From: Staphylococcus carnosus
GTDB lineage: Bacteria > Bacillota > Bacilli > Staphylococcales > Staphylococcaceae
Assembly (NCBI RefSeq): GCF_900458435.1
Contig: NZ_UHCT01000001.1
Coordinates: forward strand, 496,001-560,000
Length of the DNA: 64,000 nucleotides
Direction: 5' to 3'
The notes under the pieces are model-generated. The model ran no database searches. It was given only the letters and a program-made list of their open reading frames with translations, and was not told the DNA's origin. The position numbers and the translations under genes were made by a program. The first letter of the stretch is position 1, and each line of letters starts with the position of its first letter. This document shows, in pieces, positions 45,859 to 55,665 of the stretch.

Positions 45859-47049
45859 ATGACAACTCCCTTTAAACGTATACATTTAATTGTTATGGAC
45901 TCAGTAGGTATCGGCGAGGGACCGGATGCTGCAGCATTTAATGATGAAGGCAGCCATACTTTAAAACATACTTTAGAAGGCTTTGAACAAGATTTACCGA
46001 ACTTACAACGCCTTGGTCTTGGTAATATCGCACCTTTACCTGTAGTAGAGGAAGTAGAACAACCTGAAGCTTTCTATACAAAATTAAGTGAAGCTTCTGT
46101 CGGTAAAGATACAATGACAGGACACTGGGAAATTATGGGCTTGAATATTATGCAGCCATTCAAAGTCTACCCTGATGGCTTCCCTGATGAATTGGTTAAA
46201 GAAATTGAAGATATGACAGGGCGCAAAGTAGTTGCGAACCGTCCTGCTTCAGGTACACAAATCATCGATGAGTGGGGCGAACATCAAATGAAAACAGGCG
46301 ATTTGATTGTGTATACATCAGCAGACCCTGTTTTACAAATTGCTGCACACGAAGATGTAATTCCGTTAGAAGAATTATATGATATTTGTGAAAAAGTACG
46401 TGAATTAACAAAAGATCCGAAATACTTGATTGGTCGTATTATTGCACGTCCTTATGTCGGAGAGCCTGGTAATTTCACTCGTACATCTAATCGTCATGAC
46501 TATGCTTTAAAACCATTCGGCCGTACAGTGATGAATGAATTAAAAGACAACAATTATGATGTTATCGCTATCGGTAAAATTAATGACATTTATGATGGCG
46601 AAGGTGTGACTGAAGCGATTCGTACGAAAAATAATATGGACGGTATGGATAAATTAATTGATGTTGTGAAACATGATTTCACTGGTATCAGCTTCTTAAA
46701 CTTAGTCGACTTCGATGCTTTATATGGTCACCGTCGTGATAAAGAAGGTTACGCTCAAGCTATCAAAGACTTTGATGAACGTTTGCCTGAGTTGATTGAT
46801 AACTTGCAAGAAGACGACTTGGTGATTATTACTGCCGACCACGGTAACGATCCGATTGCTCCAGGAACTGACCATACGCGCGAATATATTCCAGTCTTGC
46901 TCTATAGTCCTAAACTTAAAGATAAAGCACACGAATTGAGCGGTGATACAACATTCAGTTCAATCGGTGCAACAATTGCTGATAACTTTGATGTGCCATT
47001 ACCAGAATATGGCCGCAGCTTCTTATCAGAAATGAATGTTGAAAAATAA
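45859..47049 (+). CDS. deoB: Phosphopentomutase
   Basis: A 396-residue alkaline-phosphatase-fold mutase interconverting (deoxy)ribose 1- and 5-phosphates. N-terminal metal motif [18 protein letters not shown], the catalytic Thr region [13 protein letters not shown] (about residue 85), and C-terminal [26 protein letters not shown] are complete. AGGAGAG precedes the ATG. With pdp it feeds nucleoside sugars into the pentose phosphate pathway. Confidence 0.95.
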   Translation: MTTPFKRIHLIVMDSVGIGEGPDAAAFNDEGSHTLKHTLEGFEQDLPNLQRLGLGNIAPLPVVEEVEQPEAFYTKLSEASVGKDTMTGHWEIMGLNIMQPFKVYPDGFPDELVKEIEDMTGRKVVANRPASGTQIIDEWGEHQMKTGDLIVYTSADPVLQIAAHEDVIPLEELYDICEKVRELTKDPKYLIGRIIARPYVGEPGNFTRTSNRHDYALKPFGRTVMNELKDNNYDVIAIGKINDIYDGEGVTEAIRTKNNMDGMDKLIDVVKHDFTGISFLNLVDFDALYGHRRDKEGYAQAIKDFDERLPELIDNLQEDDLVIITADHGNDPIAPGTDHTREYIPVLLYSPKLKDKAHELSGDTTFSSIGATIADNFDVPLPEYGRSFLSEMNVEK

Positions 47050-47081
47050 AATATCGAATAGTCACAACTGCTTGAAAGTTG

Positions 47082-47115
47082 AAAACCCCCAGGCTCTTAA
47101 AGTTTGGGGGTTTTT
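47082..47115 (+). terminator. Terminator of pdp-deoB
   Basis: AAAACCCCCA/TGGGGGTTTT arms (47082-47091, 47105-47114) with a T run. Confidence 0.88.
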
Positions 47116-47125
47116 CGTACATAGA

Positions 47126-47150
47126 AAAACAGACCGATTTGGTCTGTTTT
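47126..47150 (-). terminator. Terminator of the minus-strand EIIC-type gene
   Basis: AAAACAGACC-GATTT-GGTCTGTTTT; on the minus strand it is followed by TTTCTATG, 12 nt after the stop codon. Confidence 0.75.
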
Positions 47151-47161
47151 GAATGATTAAT

Positions 47162-48184
47162 TTAATCAGCAACTTTCTTAGTACCGATATTAATTTTTTG
47201 ATCGCCATCTTTTATCCAACCTGCATTCTTACATACACGATAGAGCAGATAGCTGACTACAGCGGGTAAAATAATTTGGAAAACTGCAATGAGTATCCAA
47301 GTTTTAGCTGATGCACCCATCGTATTAATAGTCATAATTTGCCCGATAAAACCGCTTGTTCCCATGCCGGCACCCGCAGCATTATTAGTCATAGGGAATA
47401 ATGTGGTCATAATCGGTGCGATAATTGCACTCGCTACAGTCGGTGGAATCAGTATAGCCGGATTCATTAAGATATTCGGAACTTGCAGCATACTCGTGCC
47501 GATACCGACAGAAATCAAACCGCCGACACCATTATCTTTATAACTTGTTACTGCAAAACCGACCATTTGTGCACAACATCCGATTGTTGCAGCTCCTGCA
47601 GCTAGCCCGGATAAATCGAGCATTAATGCTAATGCGGCACTTGAAATTGGTGCAGTTAAAGCTAAACCGAAAATGACAGCAACTAAAATTCCCATAATCA
47701 GTGGCCGCTGATCTGTTGCTAACATAATCATTTTACCTAGAGATACCATAAAGTCATTTAAGAATGGACCGATAAACTTAGCAACCGCACCACCGATTAT
47801 TAAAGTTAGCAAGGGCGAAATAATAATATCTATTTTTGTCTTTGCTGCATAAAACCGGCTGAGTTCTGTCGCAATCAAAGTCGCCACGAATGCACCGACA
47901 GCACCGCCGCCGAATTTATCATAACCAAGTGAACCGACGATAATACAAGAAAACACGACTAATGGTTGAGCACCCAAGCCATAGGCGATTGCACCGCCAA
48001 TAGCAGCACCGGTCAAGCCCATAGCAACAGTGCCGATTTCAGCTAAGAAGTGTAAATTTAAAGCAAGAATCAACGTTTGTTTGCCGATTGTTTGCATAAT
48101 TAAACCGATAATTAGAGAGCCGAAGAGCCCTAATGTCATATAACTTAAACCTTGAATAAACCAACGATGTAATAATTTTTTCAT
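47162..48184 (-). CDS. Orphan PTS EIIC-type membrane protein (PTS_EIIC_2 family), copy 2
   Basis: A 340-residue polytopic membrane protein with the same layout as 14830-15900. The LDLSGLAAGAATIGCCAQMVGFA segment corresponds to ISGLAAGSASIGITSAEAVL there, and VPNILMNPAILIPPTVASAI to the MLPNMVRYPIMLLP part. No EIIA or EIIB partner is nearby. The only strong GGAGGT motif lies about 15 nt before the ATG, further than usual. Substrate unknown; it may be a carrier of another type with this fold. Confidence 0.65.
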   Translation of the reverse strand: MKKLLHRWFIQGLSYMTLGLFGSLIIGLIMQTIGKQTLILALNLHFLAEIGTVAMGLTGAAIGGAIAYGLGAQPLVVFSCIIVGSLGYDKFGGGAVGAFVATLIATELSRFYAAKTKIDIIISPLLTLIIGGAVAKFIGPFLNDFMVSLGKMIMLATDQRPLIMGILVAVIFGLALTAPISSAALALMLDLSGLAAGAATIGCCAQMVGFAVTSYKDNGVGGLISVGIGTSMLQVPNILMNPAILIPPTVASAIIAPIMTTLFPMTNNAAGAGMGTSGFIGQIMTINTMGASAKTWILIAVFQIILPAVVSYLLYRVCKNAGWIKDGDQKINIGTKKVAD

Positions 48185-48411
48185 AATGAATTAGTTAAGA
48201 CCTCCAGTTATTTGCCATAAGTATAGCATAGAACGATTCTTAAATTACTTAAATTTTTTGAATAGCTTTTTATTTGAAAATGAAAATTTTGAAAGTAAAA
48301 ATAAGGGTTGATGTCATATATCTTCTAAAGACTTTCCAACTTGCGAGTTAGAGAATGCTTGAAAGTGGTATATGAATAGAGTAAAGAAAATTATGAACGG
48401 GGGACAAAGAC

Positions 48412-49281
48412 ATGGATAAGTTATGGCAACAAAATCTACCTATCTCCGGTATTAAAGACATTGTTCCGATTTCAGGCGGGGATGTAAATGATGCGTATCG
48501 AATTGATACAGAGGATGATAAATATTTCTTATTAGTGCAGCCGAATAGTTCTTATGATTTTTATTCGGCAGAAGCGGAAGGCTTGAACGATTTCGAGTAT
48601 GCAGATGTTACTGCACCGCGTGTTGTGTCTAAAGGAGAAATTGCAGGCGATGCTTATATGATTTTGACATGGTTGGATGAAGGGACAACTGGCAGTCAAG
48701 AAGCACTTGGTAAGCTAGTAGCTAAATTGCATGAATTCCATAATCCAGATAAAAAATTTGGTTTTGATTATCCAGACAATGGTCCAGACATTGCTTTTGA
48801 TAATAGTTGGACAGATTCTTGGAAAGAAATTTTTGTGCATCGTCGTTTAGATCACTTACGTGAAAAAATCGTAGAAAAAAATTTATGGGATGTAGATCAA
48901 TTAAATAAATTCGACAACGTACGTGAAGTGATTGTTGAAGAATTGGATAACCATAAAAGTAAGGCATCCCTATTACATGGTGATTTATGGGGCGGTAATT
49001 ATATGTTCTTAAAAAACGGAGATCCTGCTTTATTTGATCCAATGCCATTATATGGAGACCGTGAATTTGATTTAGGTGCAACACGTGTCTTCGGAGGATT
49101 TTCTCCAGAGTTTTATGAAGCATATGATAAAGCATATCCATTAGCAGATGGGGCAGAACGCCGTATTGAATTTTATAAGTTATATTTATTACTCGTACAT
49201 TTAGTGAAATTCGGTTTAATGTATGAAAGCAGTGTTGAAACTTCGATGGATAAAATATTAGCAGATGCTAAACAGCAATAA
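48412..49281 (+). CDS. Fructosamine/ketosamine-3-kinase family protein
   Basis: A 289-residue protein-kinase-like small-molecule kinase. SGGDVNDAYRIDTEDDKYFLLVQPN forms the nucleotide-binding sheet. LLHGDLWGGNYMF (about residue 185) is the catalytic loop, and ALFDPMPLYGDREFDLG contains the metal-binding Asp. Enzymes of this family phosphorylate glycated lysines so that they fall off proteins (deglycation). GGGGG precedes the ATG. Monocistronic. Confidence 0.82.
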   Translation: MDKLWQQNLPISGIKDIVPISGGDVNDAYRIDTEDDKYFLLVQPNSSYDFYSAEAEGLNDFEYADVTAPRVVSKGEIAGDAYMILTWLDEGTTGSQEALGKLVAKLHEFHNPDKKFGFDYPDNGPDIAFDNSWTDSWKEIFVHRRLDHLREKIVEKNLWDVDQLNKFDNVREVIVEELDNHKSKASLLHGDLWGGNYMFLKNGDPALFDPMPLYGDREFDLGATRVFGGFSPEFYEAYDKAYPLADGAERRIEFYKLYLLLVHLVKFGLMYESSVETSMDKILADAKQQ

Positions 49282-49301
49282 GCATAGGGTTATTAAGTTA
49301 G

Positions 49302-49328
49302 AACTTCCGTTGCGGCGGAAGTTTTTTT
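49302..49328 (+). terminator. Terminator of the fructosamine kinase gene
   Basis: AACTTCCG/CGGAAGTT arms (49302-49309, 49316-49323) followed by T (to 49328). Confidence 0.85.
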
Positions 49329-49438
49329 ATGAGTTGAATTAGTCTTTAAAATATATCTAAAGTATAATTTTACTCATTCACGCATTTTTTTATAAAAAAG
49401 TGTTAATTTAGATATAAGTTAAAAAATGGGGTGAGAAT

Positions 49439-50869
49439 ATGTCAACTAAGATAAAAGACTTAGAATTAGAAGCATCACGATTAACAAGAGAAACACATAA
49501 ATTAGGAATTCCGGTTATGATTGTATTCGAAGGCGTGCCTGCCGCTGGCAAAACACGATTGTCCAACGAACTCTTATTAACGTTAGATGCAAAATATTCT
49601 AGCTTTATTGCTACAGCATCACCGACACCAGAAAATCTGCGTTATCAATTCTTGCAAAAATATTGGAATACATTACCTGCAAAAGGCGGAATCAATATTT
49701 ATTTCCGTAGTTGGTATGCACATTATATTGATTACAAAGTCAATGGTATCAAACATTTGCAGTATAAAGATTACCATGTCTTGCGTGACCAAATTGATGG
49801 CTTTGAAAAGATGCTTGAAAATGATCATTATGAAATCATTAAATTCTATATTGAGATTGATGAGAAAAAACGCCAAGATCACATTCGTCAAACAAAAGAA
49901 AATCCATTAACACGTTGGAAAGCACAAGAGTATGAAAATGTTATCCCAGATGATATCTATTTAGAAGAAATGCATAAGATATTAAATGATCCGAATCAAA
50001 AAGATTGGAAGGTCATCGATTATACAGAACGTGAACAAGCGACAGTGCGTATGTATGAACATATTATTAAACGTTTGAATAAAGCGATTAAAGCACATCA
50101 TGAACGTACTGCTAATCGTGATGGTTTGTTTTCTAAAAATTACCAAACCGATTTGTTTGAGAATCATTTAGATAAAGTGAAAAAAGACGAATACAATAAT
50201 CAAATTGAAAAATTACAGCAACGCATGCTAGAAATTCAATTTGCATTATATGAAAGAAAGATCCCATTGATTTTAGTCTTTGAAGGAATGGATGCTGCTG
50301 GTAAAGGCGGTAATATCAAACGCATTCGTGAGAAGTTAGATCCGACTGGATACGAAGTGAATGCCATCAGTGCACCTACAGATGTGGAATTAGCGCATCA
50401 ATATTTATGGCGTTTTGCACGAGATATGCCGAGAACGGGACATATTGAAATGTTTGACCGCAGTTGGTATGGACGCGTATTGGTTGAACGTGTTGAAGGT
50501 TTCGCGACAACAGATGAGTGGCAGCGTGCATATGGTGAAATCAATGATTTTGAAAAAATGTGGACCGATGAAGGTGCTATTATTTTAAAATTCTTTTTAA
50601 GTTTGGATAAAGATATTCAGCTTGAACGTTTTAAAGCAAGAGAAGATAATCCTGATAAACAATGGAAGATTACAGATGAAGATTGGCGTAATCGTGATAA
50701 ATGGGATTTATATCTTGAAGCGAGTGCTGACATGATACAAAAAACGAATACGTCTCATGCGCCTTGGTATATTGTACCAGCTGATCATAAGAAATCAGCG
50801 CGTATTGCGGTGTTGAAACGTATCATTAAAACGTGTGAAACTGCCCTATGGGGTGTCAATCACGATTAG
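49439..50869 (+). CDS. Polyphosphate:AMP phosphotransferase (two-domain PPK2)
   Basis: A 476-residue protein with two PPK2 domains in tandem. The first has a P-loop variant VFEGVPAAGKTRLS (about residue 29). The second has the canonical VFEGMDAAGKGGNIKRIREKL (about 281) and the lid/Walker B region FDRSWYGRVLVERVEGF (about 340). Two-domain members use polyphosphate to make ADP from AMP. The first domain is probably non-catalytic or structural because its lid motif is less conserved (FRSWYAHYI). GGGGTGAG precedes the ATG. Confidence 0.83.
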   Translation: MSTKIKDLELEASRLTRETHKLGIPVMIVFEGVPAAGKTRLSNELLLTLDAKYSSFIATASPTPENLRYQFLQKYWNTLPAKGGINIYFRSWYAHYIDYKVNGIKHLQYKDYHVLRDQIDGFEKMLENDHYEIIKFYIEIDEKKRQDHIRQTKENPLTRWKAQEYENVIPDDIYLEEMHKILNDPNQKDWKVIDYTEREQATVRMYEHIIKRLNKAIKAHHERTANRDGLFSKNYQTDLFENHLDKVKKDEYNNQIEKLQQRMLEIQFALYERKIPLILVFEGMDAAGKGGNIKRIREKLDPTGYEVNAISAPTDVELAHQYLWRFARDMPRTGHIEMFDRSWYGRVLVERVEGFATTDEWQRAYGEINDFEKMWTDEGAIILKFFLSLDKDIQLERFKAREDNPDKQWKITDEDWRNRDKWDLYLEASADMIQKTNTSHAPWYIVPADHKKSARIAVLKRIIKTCETALWGVNHD

Positions 50870-50957
50870 GTGTGATTAAAAAGTGTCTGCGTGTTCTTCT
50901 GGAAGGGAATGCGCAATCACTTCAGTTTTATGGGACGTGTAAAAGGGGGAGAGAAAG

Positions 50958-51908
50958 ATGGTTAGAAATTATTCTCGGAATTATTATTTTCATCATGTTG
51001 AACACCGTAAAGTTCAGCAGAGTTCGAAGCGGACATTGTGGGCATCTTTAATTATTACATTAATATTTACAATCGTGGAGTTTGTCGGCGGTTTAGTTTC
51101 GAATTCCTTAGCGCTACTGTCTGACTCATTCCATATGCTGAGTGATGTTTTAGCTTTAGGTCTATCGATGTTAGCCATTTATTTTGCTAGTAAAGCACCT
51201 ACAAACCGCTTTACATACGGTTACCTTCGGTTAGAAGTTATCGCAGCATTTTTGAATGGACTTGCTTTAGTTGTTATTTCTTTATGGATTTTTTATGAAG
51301 CAATTATGCGTATGATTTTCCCGAAACCAATCGAAGATGGTATTATGCTTGTGGTTGCGGTTATTGGTTTGATTGTCAATATTGTATTAACATGGCTGCT
51401 TTATAATTCATTGAAATCAGAAGACAACATTAATATTCAAAGTGCATTATGGCATTTTTTCGGAGACTTATTAAACTCAGTAGGGGTTATCGTAGCAGTT
51501 GTTTTGATTAAACTTACAGGAATTCAGCTGATTGACCCCATTTTAAGTATTGTAATTTCAGCTATCTTATTAAATGGCGGTTATAAAATTTTGAAAAATG
51601 CTTGGTTGATTTTAATGGCTTCTGTACCTGAAGAACTTGATGTCGATCAAATTATCAGTGATATGAAGAAAGCTGATCAAGTGATTGATGTTCATGAGTT
51701 CCATCTCTGGAGTGTAACTTCTGACCAATATTCTTTATCTGCTCATGTTGTTTTAGATAGTAAGAGCAGTCAAGATGCTTATCAAATCATCAATCAACTT
51801 GAGCACTTATTAAAAAGTAAATATGGTCTGCATCATACTACTTTGCAAATTGAACATTTAGATTTAAATCATTTAGACGAAAATTATTTCGAACAATTTG
51901 AGCATTAA
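50958..51908 (+). CDS. czcD: CDF-family cation efflux protein (Zn/Co, CzcD-like)
   Basis: A 316-residue cation diffusion facilitator with six helices. The zinc site is formed by SDSFHMLSD in helix 2 and HFFGD in helix 5. The His-containing N-terminus (YYFHHVEH) and the cytosolic domain with VIDVHEFHLWSVTSDQYSLSAHVVLD are typical of zinc exporters. GGGGGAG precedes the ATG. It has no regulator gene next to it, unlike CzrA-CzrB of S. aureus. Confidence 0.85.
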   Translation: MVRNYSRNYYFHHVEHRKVQQSSKRTLWASLIITLIFTIVEFVGGLVSNSLALLSDSFHMLSDVLALGLSMLAIYFASKAPTNRFTYGYLRLEVIAAFLNGLALVVISLWIFYEAIMRMIFPKPIEDGIMLVVAVIGLIVNIVLTWLLYNSLKSEDNINIQSALWHFFGDLLNSVGVIVAVVLIKLTGIQLIDPILSIVISAILLNGGYKILKNAWLILMASVPEELDVDQIISDMKKADQVIDVHEFHLWSVTSDQYSLSAHVVLDSKSSQDAYQIINQLEHLLKSKYGLHHTTLQIEHLDLNHLDENYFEQFEH

Positions 51909-51946
51909 AAAAATCCGGCGTGCCATAAATAGCACGTCGGATTTTT
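51909..51946. terminator. Bidirectional terminator, czcD / azoR
   Basis: 15-bp arms AAAAATCCGGCGTGC (51909-51923) and GCACGTCGGATTTTT (51932-51946), one G-U pair. Confidence 0.85.
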
Positions 51947-51956
51947 GGGTTAATCA

Positions 51957-52583
51957 TTAAAATTCTTTAGCAAAAGATTCAGCTTGTTGGATTGCATTTA
52001 ATTTAATTTCTTCAGCTCTTTCAGGTACTTTATTATGACCTTCAACAGCAATTAATTTATATTTAGGAACACCCAAGAAACTGAAAATAGTACGGATATA
52101 ACGGTCTCCCATTTCTACTTCAGCTGCAGGACCTTCGCTATAAAAACCACCACGTGATTGAATATGCAATGCAGTTTTATCAGTTAGCAAACCTTGTGGT
52201 CCTTCAGAAGTGTATTTGAATGATTTACCAGCAACTGAAACAGCATCGAAATAACGTTTTACAGCAGGTGGGAATGACAAGTTCCACATTGGTGTAGCAA
52301 TAACATATTTATCAGCAGATACAAATTGGTCAACGATTTCTGTTAAACGACTTACTTTATGTTGTTCAACTTCAGTTAAAGTTTCACCATTTTGCAATTT
52401 GCCCCATCCAGAGAATACATCGGCATCAATTTCAGGTACTTCGTCTTTGAATAAGTCGATGTGAATCACTTCATCATCTGGGTGAGATTCTTGATAGCTT
52501 TCGATAAATGCTTTGCCGACTGCCATTGAATTAGAAACCATTTCGTCAAGCGGGTGAGCAGTAATATAAATAACTTGTGACAT
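51957..52583 (-). CDS. azoR: FMN-dependent NADH azoreductase
   Basis: A 208-residue flavodoxin-fold reductase (AzoR/AcpD family). It has the FMN-binding [18 protein letters not shown] segment (about residue 95), an N-terminal [17 protein letters not shown], and a C-terminal [29 protein letters not shown]. It reduces azo compounds and quinones with NADH. The ATG at 52583 follows GAAGGAT; an upstream start in the same frame overlaps that motif. Confidence 0.85.
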   Translation of the reverse strand: MSQVIYITAHPLDEMVSNSMAVGKAFIESYQESHPDDEVIHIDLFKDEVPEIDADVFSGWGKLQNGETLTEVEQHKVSRLTEIVDQFVSADKYVIATPMWNLSFPPAVKRYFDAVSVAGKSFKYTSEGPQGLLTDKTALHIQSRGGFYSEGPAAEVEMGDRYIRTIFSFLGVPKYKLIAVEGHNKVPERAEEIKLNAIQQAESFAKEF

Positions 52584-52792
52584 TATATATCCTTCTTTCA
52601 TTTCTGTTTATTAGATATATTTATTATACCTAGTAAATAAAGTATATGTAAAGTGCCTATTTTACACTTTTGAAAATTTAAGAGGAAAGTTAAAAATGGG
52701 AAAGTTTCGTGAACAGTCTCACAAAGCGCTATAACATTGACAAAATGAGCGTATAATACAGTTGAATTTAATAAAATGAGGTGTATATCGGC

Positions 52793-53092
52793 ATGAAGAA
52801 TTTATTGATTGGTGTCATGCTTATAATGCTTATTATGGGTTCTGGTTATTTGATGATTAAATCAGAATTACATCATGATGCTAGTGCAATTGCTATACAA
52901 AAACAAAAAGCGAAAGGTATTACAACAGAAACACAATTAAAAGCTGTATTTAAGGATCCGAAGAAAAAAGAAGGAGCAAAGTTAGCTGCATATGAGAGTG
53001 CAGTAGAAAATCATGTGTTGCCGCGTAGTAAACATTTTCAAACAGCAGAAGAAGCTTATAAAGAATCTTTAAAATTAAAATATGACAAATAA
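52793..53092 (+). CDS. Small membrane-anchored or secreted protein, unknown function
   Basis: A 99-residue protein: a Met/Leu-rich hydrophobic N-terminus (MKNLLIGVMLIMLIMGSGYL), then a polar, Lys-rich domain (KAKGITTETQLKAVFKDPKKKEG, AAYESAVENHVLP). No lipobox Cys is present, so an uncleaved anchor is likely. The ATG at 52793 follows GAGGTG. It faces another small membrane protein across a very strong shared hairpin. Not recognised. Confidence 0.6.
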   Translation: MKNLLIGVMLIMLIMGSGYLMIKSELHHDASAIAIQKQKAKGITTETQLKAVFKDPKKKEGAKLAAYESAVENHVLPRSKHFQTAEEAYKESLKLKYDK

Positions 53093-53096
53093 AAAA

Positions 53097-53151
53097 GCAA
53101 AACAGTAATTCAATCTTTGGTTGAAAGGAATGAATTGAATTACTGTTTTGC
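53097..53151. terminator. Bidirectional terminator with perfect 18-bp arms
   Basis: Arms at 53097-53114 and 53134-53151 are exact complements, loop 19 nt. The right arm overlaps the last codons of the minus-strand gene. Confidence 0.82.
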
Positions 53152-53406
53152 TTCATTATGTTGAATGAAATTTGAAATTTCGATATGTCTTAAGTCATAT
53201 AAAGAAGGAAGATGTTCAGTAAAGCTTTCAAGCTTTTGTAAAAATGGATATTCATTCGTCCATTGATTAACTTGATCTGCAAATTGACCATCAACAAGTT
53301 GGTGATACATTTGCGGAATGACACTGAACAATCGGTCATCTTGCCACAGCTTATAAACACCTACAAGCGCTAATGCTACCAATAGTCCTTTAATTAGTTT
53401 CCACAT
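53140..53406 (-). CDS. Small membrane-anchored protein, unknown function
   Basis: An 88-residue protein with an N-terminal helix (MWKLIKGLLVALALVGVYKLW) followed by a soluble region with aromatic and acidic residues (DRLFSVIPQMYHQLVDG, EYPFLQKLESFTEHLP). It has a GGAGAAAG ribosome binding site. It is convergent with 52793-53092 and divergent from srtA. No family is recognised. Confidence 0.6.
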   Translation of the reverse strand: MWKLIKGLLVALALVGVYKLWQDDRLFSVIPQMYHQLVDGQFADQVNQWTNEYPFLQKLESFTEHLPSLYDLRHIEISNFIQHNEAKQ

Positions 53407-53555
53407 TATCTTTCTCCTCGGAATAAAGTAGTTCTTAAAAATTATTATATAATATTTTTATTCAGATTACCAGAATGTGATAAAGGCTATATGTAATAGG
53501 TAAAGCGTGATATAATTTTAGAAACTAACATCAAGAATTGATTAGGAGGCATAAC

Positions 53556-54164
53556 ATGGGGAAATGGCGATCTCGTTTATTTACAATTATAGGAGTTTTA
53601 CTTATTTTAGTAGGCGTCTTTTTTGTATTTAAACCACAAATTGATCACTTTATTACAGGTAAACAAAATGATGAAAAAATAGAACAATACGATAAAAAAC
53701 AAGCAGATAACAAAGGAAAACATAAAACAGCACCGCAAGTTCCAAAAGATAAATCTCAACTAGTAGGGTACATAGATATCCCTAGTGTGCATATTAAAGA
53801 ACCTGTCTATCCTGGAGCTGCAACACCAGAACAGCTTAATCGAGGTGTGAGCTTAGCAGAAGATGATGAATCATTAGACCAACAAAACATATCAATCGCT
53901 GGTCATACAAATACATCTGGCGATTATCAATTTACAAATCTTCATAAAGTGAAAAAGGGTGCTAAAGTCACGTTTAAAGTTGGAGATGAAACACGAAAAT
54001 ATAAAATGACTTCTATTAAAGATGTAAATCCAGATGAGGTCAGTGTATTAGATGAACATAAAAATAAAAAAGATCAACTGACTTTGATTACTTGTGATGA
54101 TTATAATCCTCAAACGAATGTATGGGAAAAAAGAACAATTTTTGTTGCTGAAAGAGTAGCATAA
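53556..54164 (+). CDS. srtA: Sortase A
   Basis: A 202-residue membrane-bound transpeptidase that cleaves LPXTG proteins between Thr and Gly and joins them to the cell wall. It has an N-terminal anchor (residues 8-27), the catalytic His in SIAGHTN (about 117), the catalytic Cys in LITCDDYN (about 180) and the Arg in WEKRTIFVA (about 193). The ATG at 53556 follows TAGGAGGC. An orphan LPXTG tail lies 1.1 kb away. Confidence 0.92.
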   Translation: MGKWRSRLFTIIGVLLILVGVFFVFKPQIDHFITGKQNDEKIEQYDKKQADNKGKHKTAPQVPKDKSQLVGYIDIPSVHIKEPVYPGAATPEQLNRGVSLAEDDESLDQQNISIAGHTNTSGDYQFTNLHKVKKGAKVTFKVGDETRKYKMTSIKDVNPDEVSVLDEHKNKKDQLTLITCDDYNPQTNVWEKRTIFVAERVA

Positions 54165-54166
54165 GA

Positions 54167-54202
54167 AAAACCGCTTAGCCGATATAGGTGCTAAGCGGTT
54201 TT
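54167..54202. terminator. Bidirectional terminator, srtA / bioB
   Basis: AAAACCGCTTAGC/GCTAAGCGGTTTT arms (54167-54179, 54190-54202), T-rich on both sides. Confidence 0.85.
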
Positions 54203-54209
54203 AAAATTT

Positions 54210-55220
54210 TTAGGCTTCTAAAGTTTCAGTGATTTTTTCTGCAGTGTCTTCAGGTAGATTGCTGCAATCAATTTCAAAACCTAAATCTTGTATCATGCGA
54301 TAATCCATTGTATTAGGTTGGCCGCCTGTGATTAGATAATCTCCGACAAAGATTGAATTCGCAGCTAATAATGCAAATGGTTGAAGTGATTGCAAATTGA
54401 CTTCACGTCCGCCGGCGATACGAATTTCTTTAGTCGGGTTCACTAAACGGAAAATTGCAATAATACGCAAACACTTCATTGGTGTTAATTCATCCATTTC
54501 TCCAAATTTTGTACCTTGAATAGGGTGCAAGAAGTTGATTGGAATACTATCTGCATCTAATTCTTTTAATGCAAATGCCATATCGATTCTATCTTGTGCA
54601 GTTTCCCCCATACCACAAATGACACCTGAGCATGGTGAAATATTATTTTCTTTCATGATTTCAACTGTTTTGACACGGTCTTCATATGTATGTGTTGTTA
54701 CGACAGTATCATGATAATTTTCACTTGTATTCAAGTTATGATTATATCTGTCTACACCTGCTTCTTTTAAACGCGAAGCTTGATCTTCATTTGCTAAACC
54801 TAAACATGCACAAACTTTTAACTGAGGATGGTTTTCTTTAATTTGACGCACTGATTCTGTAATATGATCGACTTCTTTATCGCTTGGTCCTCGTCCGCTC
54901 ATTACAATACAATATGTACCGATTTGATTATCAGCCGCAGCATTTGCACCTGCGATAATATCATTTTCTGGAATTAAAGCGTAACGGTCTTTGCGCTTCA
55001 TATCTCTTGATTGACCACAGTACCCACAATCCTCTGGACAAATTCCGCTTTTTGCGTTCAAAATCATATTTAATTTTACTTTCTTTCCATAGTAATGTTT
55101 GCGTACAGCATATGCTTCATCTAATAATGTGAAAGTATCAATCGTTTCATCAGTATATAAATCATATGCTTCTTGTTTTGTTAATGCGTAGCCGTTAATA
55201 ATTTTGTGTGCTGTATCCAT
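54210..55220 (-). CDS. bioB: Biotin synthase
   Basis: A 336-residue radical SAM enzyme inserting sulfur into dethiobiotin. The cluster motif CPEDCGYC (about residue 57), the second-cluster ligands in VCACLGLA and [12 protein letters not shown], and the C-terminal [35 protein letters not shown] are all present. The ATG at 55220 follows AAAGGGGA. No other biotin genes are adjacent. A BirA-type operator lies directly upstream. The product could serve the biotin carrier of the pxp operon as well as fatty acid synthesis. Confidence 0.93.
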
Positions 55221-55252
55221 TTTTAAATTCCCCTTTGTAATCAATGTTAAAT

Positions 55253-55281
55253 TGTTAACTTATTTTTTTATATAGTTAACA
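55253..55281. promoter_or_regulatory. BirA operator upstream of bioB
   Basis: TGTTAACT (55253-55260) and AGTTAACA (55274-55281) are perfect inverted arms with a 13-bp spacer, about 35-60 bp upstream of bioB. The arms fit the GTTAAC-type half-sites of Gram-positive BirA operators. Confidence 0.65.
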
Positions 55282-55308
55282 TTATAATGAGATTCTACAC
55301 TATATTTT

Positions 55309-55530
55309 TTGAGTTTCCAAGTGGTATTAGAATTAAAAAATTGGAAAATGATAAGAGGTATAGGGAGAGAAAGCACACCACAAGTTGTACGAAATGAAGC
55401 TGAAGCACTTCCTGAAACTGGTGAAACAGATAATGTACCAACAGCATCATTATTCGGTACACTGTTTGCAGTACTTGGTTCTATCTTCTTATTCTGGAGA
55501 CGTCGCAAAGAAGAAGATGAAGAACAATAA
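55309..55530 (+). pseudogene. Orphan C-terminal sorting signal of an LPXTG surface protein
   Basis: The frame ends in a full cell-wall sorting signal: LPETGE, a hydrophobic helix TASLFGTLFAVLGSIFLFW, and the charged tail RRRKEEDEEQ. Only about 35 residues precede it, and there is no signal peptide and no ribosome binding site before the available starts (TTG 55309, ATG 55348). It is most simply the 3' end of a surface adhesin whose body was deleted, located between bioB and ogt. A proper terminator follows. Confidence 0.75.
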
Positions 55531-55546
55531 TTAAATAATTGACCTT

Positions 55547-55581
55547 AAGAGGCACATCTCATTTGAGGTGTGCTTCTTTTT
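55547..55581 (+). terminator. Terminator after the LPXTG remnant
   Basis: AAGAGGCACATCTCA/TGAGGTGTGCTTCTT arms (55547-55561, 55564-55578), then T. Confidence 0.75.
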
Positions 55582-55665
55582 CATCCATACTATATTTAAG
55601 GTTTTGAATGAAATGCGAAAATAAAAGGTATTTAATAAGGGAAGAAATTATAAAAGAGGTGCAGC

